A stretch of DNA of 34,580 nucleotides from Bacilli bacterium (GTDB lineage Bacteria; Bacillota_I; Bacilli_A; RF39; UBA660), in assembly GCA_017484065.1 (NCBI GenBank), contig JAFUTX010000031.1, forward strand, positions 1-34,580, read 5' to 3'. Under the pieces are notes generated by a model. It saw nothing but the letters and a program-made list of their open reading frames with translations. It was not told the DNA's origin and made no database searches. The translations under genes were made by a program, and so were the position numbers. Shown here one piece after another: positions 15,250 to 22,421 of this stretch. The number at the start of each line of letters is the position of its first letter. Position 1 is the stretch's first letter.

Positions 15250-17283
15250 ATGAAAAAAAATGAAATTGTAAGACAACATGATTTAAAAGATTGTGGTGTA
15301 GCATCTCTATTATCAATAATAATTCATTATGGTGGATATGTACCTATTGAGACACTCCGTATTGATTGTAACACCACATTAGAAGGTACAACTGCTTATG
15401 ATATTATTAAAACTGCAAAAAAATATGGATTTGATTCTTATGGAATTAAATTAGATAGTATTGATGATGAAAATATTAAATTACCTTGTATAGCTCATTT
15501 AGTTTTAAAAAATGGTTTATGTCATTATGCAGTTATATATAGCATTAAAAAAAATCATGTAGAGCTAATGGATCCTAGCAAGGGTAAAGTAATAATGAAA
15601 AAGGAAGAGTTTGCTTTGTACTGGACTAAGAATTTGTTACTCTTTCATCCTATTGAGTTTATCCCAATAATTAGTAAGCCTTATAATATTATTAATGTTT
15701 TAAAAAAAATTATTCTACTTAATAAGAGTACTTTATCAGTATTATTTCTTGTGAGTGCAATATTGATAATTCTTTCAATAATCACAAATTTATATTTTCA
15801 AATTGGAATTAAAAGCTTTAATAATGGAATTGATATTTTTAAGATAACAGCTACTTTTTTCTTCATACTAATTATTATAAAAGGCATCTTACATTATTAT
15901 CGAAATAAAATTGAAATATTTATTAATAATGCAATTGATTCTAAATTATTTACTAATTTCATTTATCATTTATTTTCACTTCCTCTAAAAATTTTTCATA
16001 ATCGTAGTACTGGAGAAATAGTATCTAGAATTAATGAGCTTAATAATATACGCAATTTATTTACAGAAATTCTAGTTATTGTTTTTCTTGATTCGATTAT
16101 GGCACTATTTACAATGCTAATACTTTTACATATTAACAAAGAAATGTTTTTTTGCTTATGTTTTCTAATTCTTTTATATTGTTTAGTAGGTATTGTATAT
16201 AGTAAAACTATTTATAAGAAAGTTTTAAAAAATATTGAATTAGAATCTGATTTTAATAGTTCTGTAGTTCATAATATTGAAATGATTGATAGTATTAAAA
16301 ATCTTTCTTTTACAAATACTGTAATAAAAAAGATTAATAATAAGTTATTTAGTTTTATAAATAATAATTATACTTTTAATAATTTTGTTAATATTTATGA
16401 AAATATTAAAAACGGTATATATGAGATTGGTCTTTTCTTTATAAATAGTTATGGTTTTTATTTAGTATACTTAAATAGAATTAGTATTTTGGAATTAATC
16501 ACTTTTAATAATTTATTAATCTTTATGTTTGAACCTATAAAAAATGTTATTAATATAATCCCTAAATATTATTACATTAAAGCTTCAATATATAAGATAA
16601 GTGAATTTATAAGTATTGAAAAAGAAAAACTAATATATAATGAAGAATTTATAAATGGAGATTTAGTAATTAATAACTTGTCATATAACTATAATCCTTA
16701 TAAAAAAGTAATAGATAATCTTTCTTTAATAATTAAGAAAAATTCACATGTAATGATTAAAGGTAAGAGTGGAACTGGTAAAAGCACATTATGTAAGTTA
16801 ATAACTCGTAACATAGATATTCAGAAGGGAGAGATATGTTTTTCAGAAGTGAGCATCAACGATTATAATATTGCAACGATTAGAAATAATATATTATATG
16901 TCAACCAATTAGAAAATCTATATCCTGACACAATAAAAAATAATATAATTTTTAATCGTGATTGTTCTACAAAAAAATTCCATGATATTTGTCATCTATG
17001 TGGTGTAGATAAAATTGTTAATAATAAAGTGTTTAGATATGAATCTTTGATTTTAGAAAACTCAGCTAACTTAAGTGGAGGAGAAAAACAAAGAATAATA
17101 TTAGCGAGAGCACTATTACAAGATTTTAAAATATTAATTTTAGATGAAGCGTTAAGTGAAGTTGACTACGAATTAGAAACTGAAATTATTAATAATTTAA
17201 GAAAATACTATAAAGATAAAACAATTATTTATGTATCTCATAAAAATCATGAAAAATTATTTGATGAATGTATTGAATTATAA
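15250..17283 (+). CDS. peptidase-containing ABC exporter (C39) for double-glycine peptides
   Basis: 677 aa with the three-domain PCAT layout. An N-terminal C39 cysteine peptidase has QHDLKDCGVASL with oxyanion Gln9 and nucleophile Cys15, HYAV with His92, and DPSKG with Asp108. A membrane domain of about six helices spans roughly 155-440. The ATPase has Walker A GKSGTGKS at 505-512, signature LSGGE, Walker B ILILDEALSE and a switch His in VSHKNH. It cuts precursors after Gly-Gly and exports the mature peptide. It is followed at once by two tiny genes for double-glycine precursors, its obvious substrates. No HlyD-type accessory protein is present. AGAGGAGG precedes the ATG. Confidence 0.95.
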   Translation: MKKNEIVRQHDLKDCGVASLLSIIIHYGGYVPIETLRIDCNTTLEGTTAYDIIKTAKKYGFDSYGIKLDSIDDENIKLPCIAHLVLKNGLCHYAVIYSIKKNHVELMDPSKGKVIMKKEEFALYWTKNLLLFHPIEFIPIISKPYNIINVLKKIILLNKSTLSVLFLVSAILIILSIITNLYFQIGIKSFNNGIDIFKITATFFFILIIIKGILHYYRNKIEIFINNAIDSKLFTNFIYHLFSLPLKIFHNRSTGEIVSRINELNNIRNLFTEILVIVFLDSIMALFTMLILLHINKEMFFCLCFLILLYCLVGIVYSKTIYKKVLKNIELESDFNSSVVHNIEMIDSIKNLSFTNTVIKKINNKLFSFINNNYTFNNFVNIYENIKNGIYEIGLFFINSYGFYLVYLNRISILELITFNNLLIFMFEPIKNVINIIPKYYYIKASIYKISEFISIEKEKLIYNEEFINGDLVINNLSYNYNPYKKVIDNLSLIIKKNSHVMIKGKSGTGKSTLCKLITRNIDIQKGEICFSEVSINDYNIATIRNNILYVNQLENLYPDTIKNNIIFNRDCSTKKFHDICHLCGVDKIVNNKVFRYESLILENSANLSGGEKQRIILARALLQDFKILILDEALSEVDYELETEIINNLRKYYKDKTIIYVSHKNHEKLFDECIEL

Positions 17284-17315
17284 AAAACGTAAGTAATAGA
17301 AAGAAGGTAGTAATA

Positions 17316-17453
17316 ATGATTTTAACAGATGAAGAAACACTAAAATTAAACGGTGGAGCAATTAAAACAGCAACTATAGCAGCAATAACAGCAGTAGGGA
17401 TATTTTTAGCAGGACTTTTTGATGGGTTATTTCGTCCATTAAGATGTAATTAA
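17316..17453 (+). CDS. bacteriocin precursor peptide A (double-glycine leader, GxxxG)
   Basis: 45 aa, too short for usual gene calling. Leader MILTDEETLKLNGG (1-14) has Leu at -12, Glu at -8, Leu at -4 and the Gly-Gly cut site. The core (15-45) begins AIKTATIAAITAVG, is hydrophobic, contains the helix-helix motif GLFDG (33-37) and ends RPLRCN with one Cys at 44. GAAGGT is 8 nt before the ATG. It starts 33 nt after the exporter. With peptide B it resembles a class IIb two-peptide bacteriocin, whose partners associate through GxxxG motifs and permeabilise target membranes. Activity is inferred. Confidence 0.85.
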   Translation: MILTDEETLKLNGGAIKTATIAAITAVGIFLAGLFDGLFRPLRCN

Positions 17454-17463
17454 GGAGGTTAAT

Positions 17464-17619
17464 ATGATATTAAATGATAAACAATTAATTACAATTAATG
17501 GCGGAGCTATTTCTGCTACATATTTAAATGCTATTGCTCGTGCTGCTACTGTATTGTTAGAATTAGGTAGAACAATAGGTTCTGCAATCCGTCGTGGTTT
17601 TAGTAAAAATTACTGTTAA
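17464..17619 (+). CDS. bacteriocin precursor peptide B (double-glycine leader, GxxxG)
   Basis: 51 aa. Leader MILNDKQLITINGG is the same length as that of peptide A and shares MIL, Asp5 and NGG, and both cores start with Ala-Ile. The core (15-51) is a cationic amphipathic helix with GRTIG (35-39), AIRRG (41-45) and a C-terminal KNYC with a single Cys at 51. AAGGAGG overlaps the stop of peptide A (10 nt gap), so translation is tightly coupled. A terminator follows. No immunity gene lies between the peptides and the terminator. Confidence 0.85.
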   Translation: MILNDKQLITINGGAISATYLNAIARAATVLLELGRTIGSAIRRGFSKNYC

Positions 17620-17624
17620 TCTAG

Positions 17625-17646
17625 AAAGCCCATAAGGGCTTTTTTT
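17625..17646 (+). terminator. terminator of the bacteriocin operon
   Basis: Stem AAAGCCC / GGGCTTT with loop ATAA, then a T run to 17646. GC-rich for this genome and close after peptide B. Confidence 0.92.
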
Positions 17647-17658
17647 AATATGTTAATC

Positions 17659-17686
17659 TTGACTATAACTAATTTTAAGGTATAAT
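17659..17686 (+). promoter_or_regulatory. promoter for the 17714 gene
   Basis: TTGACT at 17659-17664, 16 nt, then a perfect TATAAT at 17681-17686. It shows the next gene is transcribed separately from the bacteriocin operon. Confidence 0.8.
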
Positions 17687-17713
17687 TGAATTATAAGAGA
17701 AAAGAGGTTAAAT

Positions 17714-18283
17714 ATGAAAAATAAAGATGTTGTTAAAAATGCTGTATACTTTGATTTTATAGTATCCATTATCATAGCTATTGTTGGTTTATTATGTTTT
17801 TTTATTAACTTTAGTGATAGTGTACTAAAATATATTTGTATATTAATATATGTTGGTTGTGCTGTAGTAGGGTACGTTACTGACTTAGTCTATAAAAACA
17901 AAAAATTAGATGTATATAAAGGTAGTAAAATATACATGATAATTATGGCTGTTATTGCTATACTTGCATTAAATATTTTTAAATATGATAAAATGATGGT
18001 ATTGTGTGGTAGTTTATTTGCTCTTGCTACATCATTAAGTATTTTAGATTATTTCTTTTATTATAATAAACAAAAGAAGGACTTTGCTAAAGTAGTAGGA
18101 ATATCAACTGCTATTATGTTAATATTCTCAATACTTATGCTAATAAATGTATTTGTTGATTTTAAAATTGGGGAAAAAGCATTTTTAATCAATTACACTG
18201 ATAGAATTGCTATTACATTAGTTTTAGTCGGAGGATTAAAAGCTGTTGTTAATAAATTAATTATTAAAGATAATAATTATTAA
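17714..18283 (+). CDS. six-helix membrane protein of unknown function
   Basis: 189 aa with about six membrane helices (near 12-30, 37-57, 72-88, 93-113, 126-148 and 162-182) joined by short basic loops. I recognise no family. AGAGG precedes the ATG. It has its own promoter and is closed by a strong terminator, so it is a single-gene unit. Its place just after the bacteriocin peptides makes it a possible immunity protein, since such proteins are often small membrane proteins, but the terminator and promoter between them argue for independent expression. The role is open. Confidence 0.75.
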   Translation: MKNKDVVKNAVYFDFIVSIIIAIVGLLCFFINFSDSVLKYICILIYVGCAVVGYVTDLVYKNKKLDVYKGSKIYMIIMAVIAILALNIFKYDKMMVLCGSLFALATSLSILDYFFYYNKQKKDFAKVVGISTAIMLIFSILMLINVFVDFKIGEKAFLINYTDRIAITLVLVGGLKAVVNKLIIKDNNY

Positions 18284-18287
18284 TAAT

Positions 18288-18323
18288 AAAAAGTTCTTAA
18301 GTTTTTACTTAAGAACTTTTTTT
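18288..18323 (+). terminator. rho-independent terminator
   Basis: A perfect 14-bp stem AAAAAGTTCTTAAG / CTTAAGAACTTTTT with loop TTTTTA, followed by Ts. Confidence 0.92.
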
Positions 18324-18384
18324 AGCGTTTATTTTACATTTTTTAGCAAAAAAATCACAAATATGTTTTATTTTTAAAAAAGTG

Positions 18385-18393
18385 TGTTATAAT
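18385..18393 (+). promoter_or_regulatory. extended -10 promoter for the cell-wall protein gene
   Basis: TGT followed by TATAAT (18388-18393), an extended -10 box. The -35 region (TTTTAT-like) is weak. Confidence 0.6.
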
Positions 18394-18427
18394 AACAATA
18401 AGATAGAGAGGTTTTTAGGTGATTATG

Positions 18428-19036
18428 ATGAAAAGAGCCAATAAAATATTTAGTATATTCTTATTAATGCTTATGGTATTTGCTACTAGTTTAAGTACTG
18501 TAAAAGCTGAAGTACATGAAGGAACAGGATTAAATGGTGAAAAGTACAGATGGATGGTAGACATGACTCAAGATAGTACTAGTAATAAAAATAGATATAC
18601 TGTATCATTACAAGTTACTGAAGGTACGATGTATGGTTTGGATTTATATTTAAATCCAATTAATGTAACTATAGATAATATAACTGCAATTAGTCCATTT
18701 ACAATTGCTACAGAATCAAGTGAATATGTTGGTAAAAACTCTGGTACTATTCCTGTTAATATATTAGTTGATGGTAGTCAAGCTGTAACTCAAAGCTTTG
18801 TTCAAGTTGTAGTTATTGAAGGACATAAAACTGATGCTTCATTAGAAACTTGTTTGTTAAAAGTTGGCGTTGATCCAGCTGAATTAAAGGAAGTAACTGA
18901 AGATCCTAAAGCTACTACTCCAGAAAATCCTAAAACTGGTAGTATGGCTCCAGTAGCAGCAGTAGTTGGTGGTATTGCTTTAGTAGCAGTAGTTTATATC
19001 AATAGTAAAAAGAATACAAAAGTATATAAAATTTAA
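18428..19036 (+). CDS. cell-wall-anchored surface protein with NPKTG sorting signal
   Basis: About 202 aa. The N-terminal signal peptide ends VKA before EVHEG. The middle (about 30-155) is a beta-rich domain with no recognised family, and two Thr/Pro/Glu-rich turns lead to NPKTG. A hydrophobic helix (MAPVAAVVGGIALVAVVYIN) and a short basic tail follow. This is the three-part sorting signal of sortase substrates, with Asn-Pro in place of the usual Leu-Pro. (S/N/P)PxTG signals are known for some class B sortases such as that of Clostridioides difficile. No sortase gene is in this window. I chose ATG 18428 because AGGTGA lies 5 nt before it; ATG 18425 and GTG 18419 are too close to it. Confidence 0.85.
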   Translation: MKRANKIFSIFLLMLMVFATSLSTVKAEVHEGTGLNGEKYRWMVDMTQDSTSNKNRYTVSLQVTEGTMYGLDLYLNPINVTIDNITAISPFTIATESSEYVGKNSGTIPVNILVDGSQAVTQSFVQVVVIEGHKTDASLETCLLKVGVDPAELKEVTEDPKATTPENPKTGSMAPVAAVVGGIALVAVVYINSKKNTKVYKI

Positions 19037-19056
19037 GGGTTATAAAACCCTTTTTT
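19035..19056 (+). terminator. terminator of the cell-wall protein gene
   Basis: Stem AAGGGTT / AACCCTT with a short loop and a T run (19051-19056). The stem begins in the stop codon. Confidence 0.85.
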
Positions 19057-19059
19057 ATT

Positions 19060-19068
19060 TGCTATAAT
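19060..19068 (+). promoter_or_regulatory. extended -10 promoter for the pseudouridine synthase gene
   Basis: TGC plus TATAAT at 19063-19068, only 18 nt before the ATG and directly after the terminator. The leader would be very short. Confidence 0.5.
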
Positions 19069-19086
19069 ATGATCAGGTGATTTTTT

Positions 19087-19803
19087 ATGGAACGTTTACA
19101 AAAAGTTATTGCTAATAGTGGCTTTTGTTCAAGAAGAAAAGCAGAAGAGTTTATAAAAGAAGGTAAAGTTAAAGTTAATGGTAAAGTAATTACTGAACTA
19201 GGTACTAAAGTAGAATATAGTGATGATATTATGGTTAATAATACTCATATAACTAAGGAAGAACAAAAAGTGTATTACTTATTAAATAAACCAAGAGGAG
19301 TTATTTCAACAACTAGTGATGATAAAAATAGAAAAAGTATAGTTGATTTAATTAATACAGATAAAAGAATATATCCAATAGGAAGGCTGGACTATGATAC
19401 AACTGGTTTAATAATCCTTACTAATGATGGTGAACTTGCTAATATTTTAATGCATCCAAAAAATGAATGTAGTAAAACTTATGTAGCTAAGTTAGAAGGC
19501 ATTTTATCTAAAGAAGATATTTTAGCTATAAAAAAGGGTATAGTAATTGATAATCGTAAAGTTGATATAGTTAATTTTAAAGTTAGAAAAAAAGATATGT
19601 TAAAAAATACTACTTTAGTTGAAATCACAATTAATGAAGGTAGAAATCATATTGTTAAAAGATTATTTAGTAGTTTAAAACATGAAGTTATAAAATTAAC
19701 TCGAACAAGTTATTCATTTTTAACACTAGATGGTTTAAAATCAGGAGATTATCGTAATCTATCTATTAAAGAAGTAAAGAAATTATATAGTTTAAAAAAA
19801 TAA
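19087..19803 (+). CDS. rluB: 23S/16S rRNA pseudouridine synthase, RluB/RsuA family
   Basis: 238 aa. Residues 1-60 are an S4 RNA-binding domain (MERLQKVIANSGFCSRRKAEEFIKEGKVKVNGK, given here only as a description of its position and pattern). The catalytic domain has YLLNKPRGVISTTSD, then GRLDYDTTGLIILTNDGE with the catalytic Asp in GRLDYDTTG (about 100-108), and the closing motif EGRNHIVKRLF. It converts a uridine of rRNA to pseudouridine. The family member cannot be fixed from sequence alone; RluB (23S U2605) is usual in Gram-positives. In Bacillota this gene often neighbours scpA/scpB; here those lie 14 kb away on the same strand. AGGTGA is 6 nt before the ATG. Confidence 0.93.
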   Translation: MERLQKVIANSGFCSRRKAEEFIKEGKVKVNGKVITELGTKVEYSDDIMVNNTHITKEEQKVYYLLNKPRGVISTTSDDKNRKSIVDLINTDKRIYPIGRLDYDTTGLIILTNDGELANILMHPKNECSKTYVAKLEGILSKEDILAIKKGIVIDNRKVDIVNFKVRKKDMLKNTTLVEITINEGRNHIVKRLFSSLKHEVIKLTRTSYSFLTLDGLKSGDYRNLSIKEVKKLYSLKK

Positions 19804-19832
19804 AAAAGGATTCATTTGAAGTGAATCCTTTT
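19804..19832. terminator. bidirectional terminator
   Basis: An 11-bp stem AAAAGGATTCA / TGAATCCTTTT, loop TTTGAAG, with T-rich tails on both strands. It ends the pseudouridine synthase gene and the convergent ferredoxin gene. Confidence 0.88.
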
Positions 19833-19836
19833 CGTT

Positions 19837-20166
19837 TTATTGTTCGCTGTGGCAAGGACAATCTTCACCACAATCGCAATTATCGCCACAATTGCATTCT
19901 CCAGTTTCTTTGCAATTGCATCCATCAGAACAATCGCAATCATCACCACAGATACATTCTTCGCCATCTTGGCAATGACACTCATCGTATTTAATAGCCC
20001 CAGTAGGACATACATCAACTATATCATTAGCTTGAGCTTCATCGATATTTTCATTGTTTATAACATGTGATAAACCATTGTCATCAAAATCAAAATGAGT
20101 ATTATCAATAGCTACGCAAGCTCCACAACCAATACATTTTTCTTGATCTACAACAAATTTTTTCAT
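19837..20166 (-). CDS. ferredoxin fused to a Cys-rich metallothionein-like tail
   Basis: 109 aa. Residues 1-60 are a one-cluster [4Fe-4S] ferredoxin: CIGCGAC with Cys11, 14 and 17 and the fourth ligand Cys53 in DVCPTGAI. This half matches the common Gram-positive ferredoxin (Fer type). Residues 61-109 add 14 further cysteines arranged as seven C-x-C pairs (63/65, 71/73, 77/79, 83/85, 91/93, 97/99, 103/105) in an acidic Asp/Glu/Gly background, with a repeated CxCG-(D/E)-(D/N)-C unit. CxC-rich acidic tails are typical of metallothioneins. The tail could store or buffer metal for the cluster, or take up zinc or copper. AAAGGAGG precedes the ATG. It is monocistronic, minus strand. Confidence 0.9.
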   Translation of the reverse strand: MKKFVVDQEKCIGCGACVAIDNTHFDFDDNGLSHVINNENIDEAQANDIVDVCPTGAIKYDECHCQDGEECICGDDCDCSDGCNCKETGECNCGDNCDCGEDCPCHSEQ

Positions 20167-20258
20167 AAATATATTCCTCCTTTGCTAATTATATAAAAAA
20201 AGATTATAGATTGCAATTATTAGAGTTTTAATTTTTAATTATTTATGTTATTATTAAG

Positions 20259-20274
20259 ATACAAGGAGTTGTAT
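20259..20274 (+). promoter_or_regulatory. ribosome site within a small hairpin
   Basis: ATACAA-GGAG-TTGTAT: a perfect 6-bp stem whose 4-nt loop is the ribosome site GGAG. It could affect translation start at ATG 20279. The stem is short and AT-rich, so chance is possible. Confidence 0.35.
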
Positions 20275-20278
20275 TTTT

Positions 20279-21193
20279 ATGAAGACAAGAATGCAAAAAT
20301 ACTATGATGAAGAAGGTAATTCATTAGCCTTAAAAGAAAGTAGAACTAACAAAAATGAAGAACTATATAATACTTTAATGGATGGTGAATTATCAAAATT
20401 AGATATAACTAACAATTATGAAGTAATTGGAGATAATGATGATATTATTGATATAGATAAAATCAGAAAAATTGTTGATAATCGTTATAATGCTCCAAAA
20501 AAGAAAAAAATAGACTTTGATTTATATGAAGAAGATAAATCTATTGATTTAAATGATACTAAAGAATATGATTTAAATGCTGTTATGTCTAAAGCTCGTG
20601 AAAATAAAGTTGTTGATTATGAAAAAGAAAGATTAAAAAAGATTAGGGATACACAATTTGATATTTTAAGTAACTTAGATTTAAATGAAGAAGCCCAAAG
20701 CGAAGAGGAAGAAGAAATAATTAACCTAATGAATACTATTGCTAATCCCGTCATTAAAGAAGATAAAGATAATGAGGAATCAAATGAAGAAAAGAAAAAT
20801 ACTTCTCTTGAAAAAGATTTAGATCCACTTGATATTTTAAGCGATTTAAAAGGTGATGATAATACTGTTAAAATTGAAGGCATTACTGAAGCTATAAAGA
20901 AAGAAGAACAAAAACCTAAAGAAGTTAAAATAGAAAAGATGGAATTGGAAGATAATAAAAAAGATAAGAAAGTAAATAATAAACAAAGTAAAAAGAAAAA
21001 AGAAGAAGAAAACTTCTATACAACTCAAACAATATTTGATAATACAGCAGATTATGATGATTTTAACGATTTAAAAGAAGATGTTAAAATGAATCAAATA
21101 TTAATTAAAATAATTGTGTTTGTTATTATCGTATTAGTTATCGTTGGAGGAATAATTTTAGCCAATAAATTTTTAGATTTAGGTTTATTCTAA
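20279..21193 (+). CDS. highly charged tail-anchored protein of unknown function
   Basis: 304 aa. The first 270 residues are strongly charged, with Lys/Glu/Asp runs (about 140-150, 165-175 and 215-240), predicted partly disordered or coiled coil. A single membrane helix at about 281-300 (LIKIIVFVIIVLVIVGGIILA) is followed by eight residues, so it is a C-terminally anchored protein with a cytoplasmic body. I recognise no family. It lies directly upstream of the yunB-like gene (22-nt gap) and then the spoVA genes, so a role in spore formation or cell-envelope assembly is possible but unproven. Confidence 0.75.
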   Translation: MKTRMQKYYDEEGNSLALKESRTNKNEELYNTLMDGELSKLDITNNYEVIGDNDDIIDIDKIRKIVDNRYNAPKKKKIDFDLYEEDKSIDLNDTKEYDLNAVMSKARENKVVDYEKERLKKIRDTQFDILSNLDLNEEAQSEEEEEIINLMNTIANPVIKEDKDNEESNEEKKNTSLEKDLDPLDILSDLKGDDNTVKIEGITEAIKKEEQKPKEVKIEKMELEDNKKDKKVNNKQSKKKKEEENFYTTQTIFDNTADYDDFNDLKEDVKMNQILIKIIVFVIIVLVIVGGIILANKFLDLGLF

Positions 21194-21215
21194 ATTAATA
21201 CACATAATATATAAT

Positions 21216-21950
21216 ATGAAAAGAAAAGTATATTTAAAGAAATCTAATAAAAAGACTAATATTAGAAATATATATTTTTTCTTAATAAGTATTACTATAT
21301 TAGGTGTTTTTTTTATGTTAGATTATTTTAATGATAATATATCTCCAAAAATGATATTAATGACTGAGACTATTGTTGATAAGATAAACAATATTATTAT
21401 TAACAATTGTGTTGCAAAAAATTATTTTAATAGTGATACTTTAACTAAGTTAATTGATATTCAAAAAAATAAAAATGACGAAATAATAAATGTAGATTTT
21501 AATATGGCTAAATTATATGAAATTACAAATCATATATCTAATAATATTATTAATGAGGTTAAAGATATTGATATAAGTCATATAGATTTTGTTAATGAAA
21601 GTATTTCTAAAGAAAAGACAGTTTATTTAAGTATACCTAGTGGGGTAGTAACAGATAATGTATTATTATATAATTTAGGACCTAAGATACCTATTAAAGT
21701 AGCTTATGTTGGTAACTTATTTACTAACATAAAAACATCTATTAAAGATTATGGTATTAATAATTCATTGATAGAAGTATATGTAGTTATAGATATTCAA
21801 ACTCAAATAGTAGCACCATTTATTAAAGAAGATAATCGTAATAGTTATTCACTATTAGTTGCTAGTACAATTATAGAAGGTAAAATACCATCTTATTATA
21901 ATGGTAGATTAGATTTTAATAGTAATTTAGTTATGTCTAGTATAAATTAA
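21216..21950 (+). CDS. yunB: sporulation protein YunB
   Basis: 244 aa. One N-terminal helix (about 18-39) anchors an outer domain. The YunB core is recognisable: an opening VNDNI-SPKMILMTETIVDKINNIIINNCVA region, YLSIPSGVVTDNVLLYNLGPKIPIKVAYVG (from about 146), and IKDYGINNSLIEVYVVIDIQTQIVAPF. In Bacillus subtilis YunB is a sigma-E-controlled mother-cell protein needed for normal sporulation; its biochemical role is unknown. Here it is next to spoVAC-AD-AE, which strengthens the assignment. The ribosome site is poor. Confidence 0.88.
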   Translation: MKRKVYLKKSNKKTNIRNIYFFLISITILGVFFMLDYFNDNISPKMILMTETIVDKINNIIINNCVAKNYFNSDTLTKLIDIQKNKNDEIINVDFNMAKLYEITNHISNNIINEVKDIDISHIDFVNESISKEKTVYLSIPSGVVTDNVLLYNLGPKIPIKVAYVGNLFTNIKTSIKDYGINNSLIEVYVVIDIQTQIVAPFIKEDNRNSYSLLVASTIIEGKIPSYYNGRLDFNSNLVMSSIN

Positions 21951-21983
21951 TTAAAAATATTCATAATATAAATGGTGAATATT

Positions 21984-22421
21984 ATGAATAAAGAAGAGTA
22001 TAAAAAGCTTGTTAAAAAGTATGAACCTAAGAAAAATAATTGTATGAGTTTGCTAATTTCTTTTTTAGTCGGAGGACTTATAGGTTTTATTGGACAAGTA
22101 ATAGTTAATATTTTAATTACTAGTTTTGGCATTGCTAAGATGGATGCTTATGCTTGGAGTTGTATTATCATTATTGCAAGTGGTAGTTTACTAACTGCTT
22201 TAGGTTTTTTTGATAGTTGGGTTGGTAAAGTTAAAGCTGGGTTGATTATACCTACTACTGGTTTTTCACACTCTGTTACTAGTGCAGCCCTTGATTATCG
22301 TAAAGAAGGTCTTATTACTGGATTAGGTTCTAACTTTTTTAAACTAGCTGGAAGTGTCATCTTATATGGAGTTATATCAGCATTCTTTTTATGTATATTA
22401 GAGGTGATTATCCATGGCTAG
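21984..22421 (+). CDS. spoVAC: stage V sporulation protein AC
   Basis: About 145 aa from ATG 21984 (GGTGA 6 nt upstream); ATG 21972 would overlap that site. It starts KKYEPKKN, then has membrane segments with FLVGGLIGFIGQVI, GFFDSWVGKVKAGLIIPTTGFSHSVTSAALDYRKEG and GSNFFKLAGSVILYGV, typical of SpoVAC. With SpoVAD and SpoVAE it carries calcium-dipicolinate into the forespore, and SpoVAC is a mechanosensitive channel in germination. The gene overlaps spoVAD by 8 nt, so the three form an operon. Only AC-AD-AE are present, as in clostridia, without spoVAA/AB. Confidence 0.95.
   Translation: MNKEEYKKLVKKYEPKKNNCMSLLISFLVGGLIGFIGQVIVNILITSFGIAKMDAYAWSCIIIIASGSLLTALGFFDSWVGKVKAGLIIPTTGFSHSVTSAALDYRKEGLITGLGSNFFKLAGSVILYGVISAFFLCILEVIIHG

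Noticed and set aside
19840-20070. Plus-strand open frame opposite the ferredoxin gene
   Set aside because: It is the antisense shadow of a Cys-codon-rich gene with clear ferredoxin motifs and a strong ribosome site.
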